A DNA stretch of 64,000 nt. Source: Nematostella vectensis (Eukaryota; Cnidaria; Anthozoa; Actiniaria; Edwardsiidae). The position numbers and the translations under genes were made by a program. Below are positions 1-12,260 of the stretch, one piece after another; within the stretch, counting starts at the first letter, position 1; every line of letters starts with the position of its first letter. The notes beneath the pieces were generated by a model. It had not been told where the DNA came from. It saw only the letters and a program-made list of their open reading frames with translations, and did not search any database. The DNA lies in NCBI RefSeq assembly GCF_932526225.1, contig NC_064034.1:17124887-17188886 (forward strand). The letters are read 5' to 3'.

Positions 1-672
1 TATGAAATAAGGTAATCTGATAGATCTTGTACTGTAGCTATATACCCTTGTATGTATAGAAATAAGGTAATCTGATAGATCTTGTACTGTAGCTATATGC
101 CCTTGTCTGTATAGAAATAAGGTAATCTGATAGATCTTGTCCTGTAGCTATATACCCTTGTCTGTATAGAAATAAGGTAATCTGATAGATCTTGTACTGT
201 AGCTATATGCCCTTGTCTGTATATGAAATAAGGTAATCTGATAGATCTTGTACTGTAGCTATATACCCTTGTCTGTATAGAAATAAGGTAATCTGATAGA
301 TCTTGTACTGTAGCTATATGCCCTTGTCTGTATAGAAATAAGGTAATCTGATAGATCTTGTACTGTAGCTATATACCCTTGTCTGTATATGAAATAAGGT
401 AATCTGATAGATCTTGTACTGTAGCTATATACCCTTGTCTGTATAGAAATAAGGTAATCTGATAGATCTTGTACTGTAGCTATATGCCCTTGTCTGTATA
501 GAAATAAGGTAATCTGATAGATATTTTACTGTAGCTATATACCCTTGTCTGTATTTGAAATAAGGTAATCTAATAGATCTTGTACTGTAGCTATATGCCC
601 TTGTCTGTGTATGAAATAAGGTAATCTGATAGATCTTGTACTGCAGCTATATGCCCTTGTCTGTATGTGAAT
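1..672. repeat. Satellite array, 55-57 bp unit
   Basis: About 12 head-to-tail copies of a unit beginning GAAATAAGGTAATCTGATAG and ending near CCCTTGTCTGTATA fill the start of the window. Copies differ by a few substitutions (ATATGCCC versus ATATACCC) and by a 2-bp length change at the join. The array probably began before the window. It lies in what should be an intron or 5' part of the ORP9-like gene. No coding potential is seen. Confidence 0.95.
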
Positions 673-1458
673 TATTTTTGGTAAGACTTGTTGCTTATTG
701 CTATCCAAATAAGACTACACTAAGGGAGCCAATTTTTCCTAAACCAAAAGAGTTGATGTACAGTAATTAAATGTTCTACAACACTTGCACATATTCTCGC
801 TTTCTGATTGGTTGTTAGCCATGGTAAACTTGAGGACGTACATACCACAGGATTCGTCATTCACACAATCCTCGCAGGTTCACTTAAAGCGAAAGAGACG
901 GAAAAACCTTGATTCAAATTCGAGAAATTTGGTTCACAATCTTTTTTAGTAAACCTTTCCCTCCCTAAAAACACTAAAAATAGTAAATGTGTTTTCCAAC
1001 CTTAGGACACTAAAAGTAATGAAAACTGCAAGGTTTTGAAGCTAAAGTTTTCAATTTTTTTCGTTTATCTGTGCGCGCTGGAAACACCGGTTTTATGCGC
1101 TCGCATGCGCACTAGAAAACACGCCATTACAAACAAGTGTGCGCTGTTTTGATTTTGTAAAATACTGTTTTCGTTGTTTGTGTTGTGGAAAACATTTAAT
1201 TTATTTATGAGTTTACGAATTTATGAATTTACTGCGGAATCACTGCGGAATCACCTCGTGACTCAACAACATTTTGATAATGAGGTGACGAATATTGTTG
1301 TGTATAAGAGTACATACCACGGAAAACTATGGGAAATTTGTTAAATTCCATCTTATCTCACAATCCCACTCCCACAGGGGATTTTGTTATTTTTACTCGG
1401 GTGTGCTGTATATGGCAACATGAACTCTTTGAGAAAACTATTCATTCGATACTGCTAG
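673..1458. other. Non-coding stretch upstream of first visible ORP9-like exon
   Basis: This stretch lies between the satellite and the first recognisable exon at 1459. I looked for the exon that should precede it in the ORP family (the part ending just before the [10 protein letters not shown] segment) and found none, so this is most likely intron. The short open frame at 1329-1568 overlaps the real exon in a different frame and is a shadow. Confidence 0.5.
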
Positions 1459-4400
1459 GTTGTACTGCCAACATTTATCCTGGAGAGACGATCCCTTCTA
1501 GAGATGTATGCAGATTTCTTTGCCCACCCGGACCTTTTCTCTGGGTAAGTTGTACCTTGACCCTATGACTTCCCTTTCCTCCCTAGCCTTGGGGGAGGGG
1601 TAGGGTTTAAAGCCCTACCCAACTTGACTTGAATTCTGTTCTAAGTGAAAGGAAATCAAGAAACCCTGTGAGCTAGCATGAGATACCTATGTGAAAGTAG
1701 TTACTAAAAGATCAAACAAATCCCTCCCCACCCACCTCCCCTCAAGCCCCCAGCTCAAAACCCTGGCCATGGCCTCGTGTATCTCATGCTTCTTATATTG
1801 TGCAGTATTGTTGACCAGCCAACACCACGTGACCGGATGGTACAAGTTGTTCGTTGGTACCTCTCAGCGTTTCACGCTGGACGGAAGGTAAAACTTGCAG
1901 TATTTGCTTGACACAACAACATCACAAGTTGAATTAGTAGTTTCCCATCCCTTAAAATTTAGAATCCTTGTCCCATTTGGGAATAGCAAACATCTTAACA
2001 GTAGTCATGACTATCCCTGTGCATCTGCAAGTAAACTACAAAATAACTATCTACTTGTGTTCAGTTTGATAAAGGACATTATATTGAAAGTTTTTTGACT
2101 TAGCCAATGAAAATTGATGCTATGTGTTACTCGGTGCTCTTGAGGTGTTGTTCTTTGATATTGGTCTTCTTTAATATTGTGCTTTATCTTGCTAAGGGTT
2201 CTATTGCCAAGAAGCCATACAATCCGATTCTAGGAGAGACTTTTCGATGCTTCTGGGTTCTACCTGAATTTGCCTCTACTCGTAGCCAGGTAAGCATCGC
2301 AGCAAAAAGACCAGGGATCAGACATGTTGGTTTAGATGTCGTTTTGTTTCTTATTTGAATACAATCTAAAACTCTCATTATTTTTAAAACTATAACTTTA
2401 TCTGCATTGTATGCGCTTCCTCATTACTGCTAGATCATCTCCAACTATCATATGCTTATAATGAACGGTTACTTTGTAAGACCGTGTAAAGGGTAAAACA
2501 ACTGCCATTTTCCATACGCAGGAGAGCTTAGAAGAGGGCCCTGTCCCGTGGGCTGCTAATGAAGATGTTACATTTATTGCAGAACAAGTTTCTCATCACC
2601 CTCCAAGTGAGTATTAAGAAGAACCTGAATACTGTAGAGTTTCAGTTATCCCCAAGTTTTTTTTCTAAAATTATTTAGTAAATAAACCCCTTCTGGCGGC
2701 TGGGATATCGGCGGATAATGTCCAAGGATGAGAAATGGTACGGAAAATAAACAGTTGGCCGAGAAGCGAAGCTTCGAGTGCAACTGTGAAATTTTGAGGA
2801 CCATTTCTCATCCGCGGATTTTATTCGCCGATATCACAGTGAGCCAAAGAAGGGGTTCATTTATTTTATATCCCAGCGACTACACTGAAAATGCGAAAAG
2901 TGTCTTCATAGCGCGCTGACGTGCACTGGAATGACGCCACAAGCGCGTGCTGCATTCTTTCTGCGCCTTCATTGCGTTTTAAAAACCTTGGTGTTTGTTT
3001 GAAGAGTTATTGAGCAAACAAAAAGTGAGTTTTGACTGCACAAAAATGTTCACAGGACAGATATCACTTTGGCTGGATGTTATCGACTGATATTTGTCCT
3101 GTAAAATTGTGCACGCGACCCGTATTGACCAATGAGCGCGAGCGAAAATTTATCACTGGGATATAAAAGGAAATTACCTGTAGGGGTATGCCTTTGCCCC
3201 CTAGTCTTCTTAATGCCCCCATGTATCGTACTCCACTCCCCCCCCCCCCCAGTTTTTCGGTGTCCGTTACTGCCCTGGGGCCGTTGCACAAAGCCTGAAT
3301 AAGTTATCAGTGCCAGAAACCAAACGGTTTTTCGAAGCAAATTACACGTAAATCACGGAATTATCAAAGGGTATAGTGTTAAGCTTCTTCCTGTCTTGAA
3401 AATCACATTTCTCGGTAGAACAGACAATATAGTCTGATTCCAGTCCTGCCAGAGCTGCATGTAAGTCCGTAGTTCATTGTAAATTTACCAACTGTAGAAT
3501 TCGTTGTTTGCATGTGTTTCAACTTGCACTGTATCTGAAATTAATCTAAATTCTAACGATAAATTAGAACGCAAGACGCCTTTTTGTTTTTTATTCACAT
3601 TTATTCGGTGGATAAGATTTTATCCGACCTCTATAATCCGGAAAACTTTAACCGCTGGATAACTTTAATTCGGGCTTTGTGCAACCGAATCACGCCACTC
3701 GGATACGTTTTATCCGCTGTATAAGGATTTAACCGGTGGATAAAAGTTATCCACGCTTTGTGCAACCGGCCTCTGGTGTATGTGTAGTGCGTGTCGCCCC
3801 TTTGCCACCGCCTATGTCGGGTACACAGTACCAGGAGTTTGCATTTTTAAAAGTTAAAAAAAAGTATTTCTTAGAAGTACTGACAACAATCCGATATTTA
3901 TACATTTTTCTATGATCAGATTTGTACAGAAACCTAAAAGTTTCTGGTTTTGATTAATTGAGCTCCTACAAGGGATTATTCACTTGATTATTGAATTTTG
4001 AGTCCTCCAACATTTTTTTCTTTTTTCTAAAATATCATAGAATTTGAAAACAACTTCCGAGAAAGGGATTTCCTAATGAAATGTTGGGAGCACTTTCTGT
4101 TGTTTCTCGTAACATCCTCAACTACTAGATTTTGTCATTCTTAATGCCTCTATTATTTTACAGTATCAGCCTTTTATGCAGAGAACCGTGCAAAGAGCAT
4201 ATCGTTCGGGGCTCACATCTGGACAAAGTCTAAATTTCTTGGTCTTTCTGTTGGTGTTGAAAACGTCGGACAAGGTGAGTGGTTCATGGACTGCTTCTGA
4301 ATGAGGTTACACTTTGAGTACTTACCACGCCTTTCTGAATTTAGGGTGTGTGTCTGTGCTTCCATTTGACGAGGAATACATTGTCACTTTCCCAAATGGA

Positions 4401-7400
4401 TATGGAAGGTAAGTTTCTCTTACAAAACCATAGTAACACAACTTTTGTAATTTGTAAGACACAAAGACAATACATTTCTATGACTCAAAATTAAAAAAAA
4501 TCAATAGCAATTCTTGGTGGTACGCACTGTGCTCATTTTTTTCATAGAAACCTTCAAAATAATATAACAAATGGCTGGAGGGGTTTTAGAGACAATATTT
4601 TTTGGCCAAGTTTGCTCAAATAGATCGGTTAGATCATTTTGTTTTCTCGTGCATTTATTAATGCCACCAGATTATGTATATGAAATTACTTGAATCACTT
4701 GATTATTTCAACACTATCCATGCCACCAGATCTATATTGACAGTCCCTTGGATGGAGATTGGCGGCAAGGTGGCTATCACGTGCGCCAAGACGGGCTACA
4801 GCGCTACTGTGCAATTCCACTGCAAAGTAAGAGGGGGAGCGGTGAGGGTGAGAGGGGATGAAGGTTGGTAGGGGAACATCACATTCGTTTCCCGAGAATC
4901 ACGAGGAAGTATAAAACTCCAACCGAACGCGCGCTCGCATTGGCTAAAGTACGGTCACGTGGTGAAGTTCAGACAATTATTTAAAAATTATTCAACGACT
5001 GGGCTTTCGCTCGTTGCGTCGAGAGCGGGTATAATTTCGCGGGAAATGTGGTTGAGTAGTGCTAAAAAAAACAGTTCCACTGCGAGGTTTGGACATCACA
5101 ACTCGATTTCTATAGAACTAGTCAGTAAATACAATGGAAATGCAAAAAGTTTTGATGTGGCCCTGGATCCTGAAGTCTGGCTTGAAAATGTCTTGTCGTG
5201 GCGAATTTTTTTGGATTATTTATCGTTAAAAGTTCTACACATTTGATGCGGTGCCATTATCACTAAAAGCATAAAGACGGCAAACAACTTCACTAAAAAG
5301 GTAGTAAACTTGGAAAAATACGACCTCACATTCAATATCACCCTGGAAAATAAATAGGTAAAAGAATACCAAGCAGTTGTGATAATCTGATTCACTGGGC
5401 CTCATAATATGGGAAGGCAAAAGTGTGGGCGACGTTACAGTACTGTTCCTCTGGAAGACAATTTAAGAGGGGATGGGGACTAGCGGGTCTTAAATACAAC
5501 CACTTCAAGATATAGGAGGGTATTATAGATCCAAAACTCCCAGTGAGATATGTTGTTTTACCTCTGCAGCCTTTCTACGGGGGCAAGAAACATCGCATAT
5601 CATGTGAAGTTATGTAAGTATGACTTTGGCTGTTAGAACGGAATCAAACACGCATGCTATAAAAGTGACAATTCCCCTTTTCCAGGGCTCCGTCGGAAAA
5701 GAAACCATTCCTCACTATCCAAGGAGAGTGGAATGGGCAGATGTATGCCAAGTTTGCCGATGACGAGGTACAAACGCTGTAATTGAAAGTGCCCGCGCTA
5801 AGTCATTTATTATGCCCTTACATTACGCGATGACTTAGAAGTCATTCTCAGTGCTAATAGACTTTAAAAATACAACTATTTCTTTGACTCGCATTATTTT
5901 TTCTTTCTCAAGGAGGAGACTCTTTTTATAGACACTAAGACTCTACCGATAACTCAAAAAATGGTGAAAAGGATCCAAAAACAAGAAGAATTCGAATCTA
6001 GAAGGTCAGTTAATTTTAAGAGACTACGTTTGAAGTTGAATTACTCAGTAATTCAAGGCACTGTTAAACTCTAAGATATTTGAAGTCCTTTTATATACAC
6101 TTACGCTTGATGGCTTATTTATCTTGCGTCTGTTTTCTTCAGGTTATGGCAAGACGTTACCATTAATCTCAAGAAGGGAGATGTTGACAAGGCAACAGAA
6201 GCAAAGCACAAGGTTGGTGAGGATACCTGGAAATGTCGATCTCTTGTAAATGCAGGCTAATAGCCAGGATCTTGACTGAGGCTTCCTTTAAAAAAAACAT
6301 TTCATCTTGCCCTAGCTTGCAGTGTTACCAAATATTCCTATTGGAAGTGAAATGGAATGTTAAGCCGGTTGGGGGAAGGTGCGGCAAGGGGTGGGGATTT
6401 GTAATTTTTGCTTTTTTTTTCAGTGAAATTCCCTTCCCTTGGGCCAAATTGTGGAGCAAAATCTTAAGAAATTTCATACCCCGGGCCATATTATTGTGAT
6501 CAAATATCCCTTGTCAAGGGCGTACGGCAGGAGAAAAATAGAGATAGCAGGAACTATATAACAAGCCATTTCTTTTTATTGATGGGCTGAATAGTGTAAA
6601 ACACTGAAACAACATAAAGTCTGCAAACATTCCCACATTCGAGAATAACAAATAAAGTTAAGAAGCAATAAGGCATCTGTTCGTAGCAACAGTTCCCTCC
6701 ATGTTGAAAATGTCGAGGTGGAACATCGCCAGCCGCATGGTTTCAAAGAGCGGGAAAAATCATATACCACAGGGAGCCCGAAGATACTAGAAACCAGACT
6801 CCGTGATCAAAAGATCCATACCCCGGGAAAAGATGAGTTCAAAAAGCCTTTCCCTGAACGTCAAAATCCCTACCTACGGGCCAGTTTAACTGTTCAAATC
6901 CCCACCCTCACCACCGGCTTAACATTGCTAGTTGCATTAAAAGGACATTCGCAAATTCCGTCAGTGGAATTATCCGCTTATTATAAGATTCACAAGCTTC
7001 ACAACTTCTAACATTCACAAAGCAAATTACTTCTAACATTCACAAACTTCACTACTTCTTAACTGCTTTCGGCTCTTTTCCGTGATATTTTTAAATATCA
7101 CTGAAAATATTTCCTTTCAAACATCTGTGTCCTTTTGTAGTTAGAGGAGCGTCAAAGAGGAGAAGCAAGAGAGAGGAAAGAACTCGGGACAAATTGGGAA
7201 ACCAAGGTTTGTTAAAAAAGCGTCTGCAGTTTTTTAAACATCTTTACTGTGCTATGTTTAGATGACTTGTGTTTCGCCTGTTAGAAATGGGCATGCCTTT
7301 GTACCGTATATGCAAGGATTCTGCTTATTTTAGACTTATCGCAGCGTTCATTCAAGTATTTGGGTATTGCTAAAGGAATGATTATGAGGATGACGTAAAT

Positions 7401-7496
7401 GAATTCTTTTGTTTTTTGTTAACAGAAGTGTTTTTATTTTAGTTGTTTCACGAAGTTGGTGGGCACTGGGTCTACGACAAGCTGCTGCAGAAATGA
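1459..7496 (+). CDS. OSBPL9: Oxysterol-binding protein-related protein 9-like (3' part, 13 exons)
   Basis: Lipid-transfer protein; ORP9 relatives exchange sterol and PI4P at ER-Golgi contacts (family knowledge). Exons: 1459-1544, 1806-1887, 2197-2289, 2522-2606, 4164-4274, 4345-4408, 4730-4826, 5570-5613, 5686-5767, 5913-6004, 6143-6212, 7141-7206, 7443-7496. Phases agree throughout and give 341 residues to a TGA. The ORD is nearly complete: [30 protein letters not shown], the family signature EQVSHHPP split across an intron (HHPP/ISAFYAE), [56 protein letters not shown], and a C-terminal [17 protein letters not shown]. The [12 protein letters not shown] segment favours ORP9 over ORP10/11. 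The N-terminal exons, and any PH domain, lie upstream of the window. Two donors are non-canonical beyond GT (GTTGGT at 6213, GTTTGT at 7207). Confidence 0.93.
2679..2868. mobile_element. Short inverted-repeat element (MITE-like) in ORP9-like intron
   Basis: Arms such as CGGCTGGGATATCGGCGGAT and its diverged complement ending ATTCGCCGATATCACAGTGAGCC flank a short centre, with outer ends AAATAAACCCCTTCT / AGAAGGGGTTCATTTATTT. It can fold back on itself and has no coding capacity. Superfamily not assignable. Confidence 0.6.
3279..3772. mobile_element. TIR element (MITE-like), about 0.5 kb, in ORP9-like intron
   Basis: Left end GGCCGTTGCACAAAGCCTGA and right end GCTTTGTGCAACCGGCC form terminal inverted repeats. 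The interior contains several copies of a TTATCCRSYGGATAA-like palindromic motif. No transposase frame is present, so it is non-autonomous. Confidence 0.65.
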
Positions 7497-8345
7497 AAAG
7501 AAAGCGACTGACAAAAAAAAAGCGTCGCTACCGCGTCCTCCACGTCTGTTGGAGTGGACGTCAAGGTTTCGAGAGTCTTGTGAAAAGTCGATGAAAGGTT
7601 TATTGGCAGCACCGACACGACGGAAAAACATGGCGTGACGCTTCAAATAAGCCCATTTCACATCGAATAAGGCGGAGAATTTCTCTGAGTACTTAGTAAC
7701 TTATAGCAAACAAAATATCAAGTGCGACTTTTTTTTTAATTGATGCGACTTTTTGTAAAGTGTCATTGAAATGTGAGCTTTTCTTCCCTGAACTAATACA
7801 CAGGGTAATGATGATCAAGGGAAAATTATCTTAAAAAGTTATTTGTGTTTTGAAAATCAGTCCGTAATACAAGGAACCTATAGCCAGTGTAAGAAATTGT
7901 GTCTTCTCTCTCTAACTGGAATTGCGCGTTTTCCAGGTTTTTCCGTCATGTCGGCAGCACCAAACATAGCCAAGTCTGCCGAGTTCACCAGTTGACTACA
8001 CAATCATTTCACCTAGCTGTCAAACCCAGCTTTCCATTGTGCAAGCTTCGTGTTTGGAGCCCACGTGATAAGCACGTGAAAACCAGGAACCCCAAAATAA
8101 CTAACAAAATGATGACCGAATCATAGTCTTTAACATTTTAATATTCTCACTTTTTGTCTTGTTTTGTAATGGGTATCTAATTTTGTGAACATAATGTAAT
8201 GGGAAGATGTCAAAATTGTATGAAAATAATTTTTCCAATATAAGATATTTTTATATGGATGGAAATTTAGATATGTTCCCAATTCAAATTTTTGGTTCGA
8301 TACTGTGAAATGTATTGAATATATTTCATCTGAAATAAATAATAA
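7497..8345 (+). other. Probable 3' UTR of the ORP9-like gene
   Basis: AT-rich sequence after the TGA at 7494-7496. The first good polyadenylation signal, AATAAA at 8334-8339, would give a 3' UTR of about 0.85 kb. Small open frames here (7409-7661 on both strands, 7899-8126) have no recognisable content. Confidence 0.5.
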
Positions 8346-10147
8346 TTTTTAAGGCATCGCCTAAAAGCGGAGCTCCAATACGTAATAATTTTATAACTAT
8401 AGTTTTATACGATTACAGGCCCTGCCTTTTTCATACTTTTATACTTGTTATTTCTCTTTTTATCTCTCAAGTTTAGCTTTTCACACAAGCTTTTAGTGCT
8501 CCTTTTTTATTTACTTTAATCTCTAACGGTTCACTATGGCAAAAAAACATAGTGGACAGATGGAGAATGAAGGATGAGGTGGAAAGTAGGATTCTTCACA
8601 CGGCCATTCTCTTCGCCTATCTCTATTTTCGCTGAAATACCAGTACTTGTTTTATATCCTTGAGCTTTCTCCCACGTCTCTTCGACGAAAGCGTCTATGG
8701 CAAGAAACAAAACCCGTTTTTGATTTCTCATTGGTATCCTTAAAGGTCGTGGTGGATTAGAGGAAATCTCTCCCTTCGACTCCTTGCTTGCTAAGAAGCA
8801 GGTGGCAAATGAGTGCATAAATTCTGCTGGTGATTCCTCTTAGAGGGCGTCGAGGAAGACACTATAATCTCGACATCGCTTTCTCCAAGGCAGGATTTCG
8901 TGGATTAAATGTTATCGGAAGAAGCAAGTATACTTCCAATTTCACTGCTTTTGAGTAATTCGATCGATCCAACATGACGTAATCCAATCATGTTCGAAAA
9001 CGTCGACTGGATAACGTTGGTGTTGAATCGCGCCAGTTACTGATGTTTTAGCTTCTTTACGGTACAATGGCTTGCTGACGTCATACAAGTGTGCCGACCC
9101 CTATTTGATATAGGATCCGTCGTTTTTGCTATAGAGTTCATTGTTCAGCAGATTGTGACTGCTGTAGATCAGATCCTGCGGAAGCACGCAGGGGCCTAGC
9201 CCCCCTCCCCCCATCTAGCTGCCAAAAATACAGTAAATGGGGTATGATACAAGCCTTAAAAGGGCCTTATGGGCCCCTTCCTGTTAAAAATCCTGGCTAC
9301 ACCACTGGCATGAGCATTCGTAAAACGCTCAACACCCAGACGGGCATGTGGTGGCGTCTATTTCAATTGGATATGGAGGCGGGAAGACACCGCACCAGGC
9401 TTGGCATAGGATAGACAAGGATTGCTCACTATAGGTCTAGTCTTTTTGAGGGCGTCATTTGCTTTGCAGTCCCTTTGCGTATTGACATACTAAAGTTGAT
9501 TCCCTCAACCTTTTGAGTCACTCTGTGACATACAGTAGGATGTCTCTGATCTTTCACTTACACAGAGTTGCTTCTCGATCAGCTTCCAACACTTCTTGCA
9601 CATTAGCGATTGTCTTATCAATCGTGACTTTAGCCTGCCTGTTCTCCTCACTTGTCTTGCTGTGGGACGCACCACCGAATGATACGGAGTCCACTCAAAA
9701 CGAAACAATTGTTTCATTGTTCGCGCCGTATTACCCGACAGAGGACGAAAGTTAGCTTACATTTTTTGCCTTTTCTCGACGTCTCTTTTGAGACCGTTAC
9801 TTCATTTGTCGGTCAGTCGTTTTGGGTTGTATATTGCCCTGGAGCTTACAATCAAGTTTCCTTGTATATAGATAGCTCCATTAACAGCAGCAGGGCAATA
9901 CAATAGAAGAAGATGGAAGTGATTGACCTTAACCTTATTTGAATCCTCTGAAGTACTGGCAGGTATGGGTGCTAAATTAACGTAGTTTTCTGACTCTGGG
10001 AGCACATCTCTGGGGGCGTACTAAAGGTTCTTGGCTCCCAGGTTTTCCTTTCATCTTCAATAATACGGTGACGATTATCGGGGAAACCGGTGCCGAAGAG
10101 CATTTCGTGCTTGATTTAGTTTTATAATACTCGAATACTCTGCTAAG
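8346..10147. other. Intergenic stretch; no recognised gene
   Basis: Contains short open frames only. A 94-residue minus-strand frame (8534-8818) and a 70-residue minus-strand frame (9505-9717, antisense to the one annotated separately) show nothing familiar. A C/G-run-rich segment near 9185-9300 has the look of the ends of repeat elements seen elsewhere in the window (for example around 44240-44370). Confidence 0.5.
9513..9755 (+). CDS. Hypothetical small membrane protein (80 residues)
   Basis: ATG-initiated frame with one clear hydrophobic stretch (about residues 30-50, LAIVLSIVTLACLFSSLVLL) after a basic N-terminus, and an acidic/Asn-rich tail with potential N-glycosylation sites (NDT, NET). 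This would suit a single-pass membrane protein or a first exon, but no homologue is recognised and no splice structure is evident. It could be chance. Confidence 0.2.
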   Translation: MSHSVTYSRMSLIFHLHRVASRSASNTSCTLAIVLSIVTLACLFSSLVLLWDAPPNDTESTQNETIVSLFAPYYPTEDES

Positions 10148-10225
10148 GCTTTCGTATTGTTGATATTGTTGAATTTCTGCCCTCAGGCTTTCGTATTGTT
10201 GATATTGTTGAATTACTGCCCTCAG
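10148..10225. repeat. Tandem duplication, 39 bp x 2
   Basis: Two adjacent copies of GCTTTCGTATTGTTGATATT followed by GTTGAATTWCTGCCCTCAG; they differ at one visible base (TTTC versus TTAC). Confidence 0.85.
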
Positions 10226-10364
10226 ACCTCGAACTGCTGCATACCGCCATTCAATTATTTTCATTTGAGAAGGATGTAGCAAGGGTTATCAGGGAAGGAT
10301 CTAGCTTTTTGCCAAGGGGAGGGGGGGGGGCTTTGACCCAAAAATTTGCGTCATACCAATGTCC

Positions 10365-11895
10365 TTGTTGCTGAGGGAGCACTGATAAATGAACCAGATT
10401 TCCTTGTTGCTTGGGGAGCACTGATAAACGGACCAGATTTCCTTGTTGCTTGGGGGAGCACTGATAAACGGACCAGATTTCCTTGTTGCTTGGGGAGCAC
10501 TGATAAACGAACCAGATTTTCTTGTTGCTTGGGGAGCACTGATAGACGAACCAGATTTGCTTGGGGGAGCACTGATAGACAAACCAGATTTCCTTGTTGC
10601 TTTGGGGAGCACTAATAGACAAACCAGATTTCCTTGTTGCTAGGGGGAGCACTGATAGACGAACCAGATTTCCTTGTTGCTATGGGGAGCACTAATAGAC
10701 GAACCAGATTTCCTTGTTGCTAGGGGGAGCACTGATAGACGAACCAGATTTCCTTGTTGCTTTGGGGAGCACTAATAGACGAACCAGATTTCCTTGTTGC
10801 TAGGGGGAGCACTAATAGACGAACCAGATTTCCTTGTTGCTTGGGGAGCACTGATAAACGAACCAGATTTCCTTGTTGCTGGGGGAGCACTAATAGACGA
10901 ACCAGATTTCCTTGTTGCTAGGGGGAGCACTAATAGACGAACCAGATTTCCTTGTTGCTTGGGGGAGCACTAATAGACAAACCAGATTTCCTTGTTGCTA
11001 GGGGGAGCACTAATAGACAAACCAGATTTCCTTGTTGCTTGGGGGAGCACTGATGGACGAACCTGATTTCCTTGTTGCTAGGGGGAGCACTGATAGACAA
11101 ACCAGATTTCCTTGTTGCTGGGGGAGCACTGATGGACAAACCAGATTTCCTTGTTGCTTGGGGGAGCACTGATAGACGAACCAGATTTCCTTGTTGCTGG
11201 GGGAGCACTGATGGACGAACCAGATTTCCTTGTTGGTTTGGGGAGCACTAATAGACGAACCAGATTTCCTTGTTGCTTGGGGGAGCACTGATAGACGAAC
11301 CAGATTTCCTTGTTGCTGGGGGAGCACTGATAGACGAACCAGATTTCCTTGTTGGTTTGGGGAGCACTAATAGACGAACCAGATTTCCTTGTTGCTTGGG
11401 GGAGCACTAATAGACGAACCAGATTTCCTTGTTGCTAGGGGGAGCACTAATAGACGAACCAGATTTCCTTGTTGCTAGGGGGAGCACTAATAGACGAACC
11501 AGATTTCCTTGTTGCTAGGGGGAGCACTAATAGACAAACCAGATTTCCTTGTTGCTAGGGGGAGCACTAATGGACGAACCAGATTTCCTTGTTGCTAGGG
11601 GGAGCACTGATAGACGAACCAGATTTCCTTGTTGCCCAGGGGGAGCACTAATAGACGAACCAGATTTCCTTGTTGCTAGGGGGAGCACTGATAGACGAAC
11701 CAGATTTCCTTGTTGCTAGGGGGAGCACTGATAGACGAACCAGATTTCCTTGTTGCTTGGGGGAGCACTGATGGACAAACCAGATTTCCTTGTTGCTCTG
11801 GGGAGCACTAATAGACTAACCAGATTTCCTTCTTGCACTGATAAACGAACCAGATTTCCTTGTTGCTTGGGGAGGCACTGATAGACGAACCATTT
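10365..11895. repeat. Minisatellite, about 38 copies of a 40-bp unit
   Basis: The unit is roughly GGGGGAGCACTRATAGACRA followed by ACCAGATTTCCTTGTTGCTA. The period is 39-41 bp because the G-run and the following T/A vary. Frames on both strands stay open across it (for example minus strand 11078-11407), but because the 40-bp period is not a multiple of three they merely cycle through frames; I treat them as artefacts. Truncated units occur near 11831-11890. Confidence 0.97.
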
Positions 11896-12229
11896 TGTAC
11901 CTGCTGCTGAGGTGAGCAGAAATATATGACCGAATGCAAACGTTATTATTACCAGCCTCAACCAAAAATTTACAGCGAGATATACTCTTTAAAGCTTCTC
12001 TATTGACGATTGGTCGTCAAATGACCTTCGCATCTCGCCCGCAAACTCTCCTCCGTTTCTTTTTGCTTCAACTTTGCAAAGTTCCTCGTTGATGTTGCCA
12101 TTCGATAGAATAGTATTTATTTATGTATTTGCGGCAGACGGCTTCGCTCGGTGGTACTAGTACACGCCCGTACGAAGGATTTTTCTTGGGGGGGGGGTGC
12201 GAAATCCGAAAAGTAGACCTATTTTTTCT

Positions 12230-12260
<31 letters not shown>

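Noticed and set aside
1..672. CRISPR-like array
   Set aside because: Copies are contiguous with no unique spacers, and the genome is eukaryotic.
1329..1568. 79-residue frame starting MGNLLNSI
   Set aside because: The overlapping exon 1459-1544 in another frame matches the ORP family; this one does not.
10251..11961. Several open frames of 70-130 residues on both strands
   Set aside because: They are translations of the 40-bp minisatellite. The period is not a multiple of three, so frames cycle, and no start, splice or domain evidence exists.
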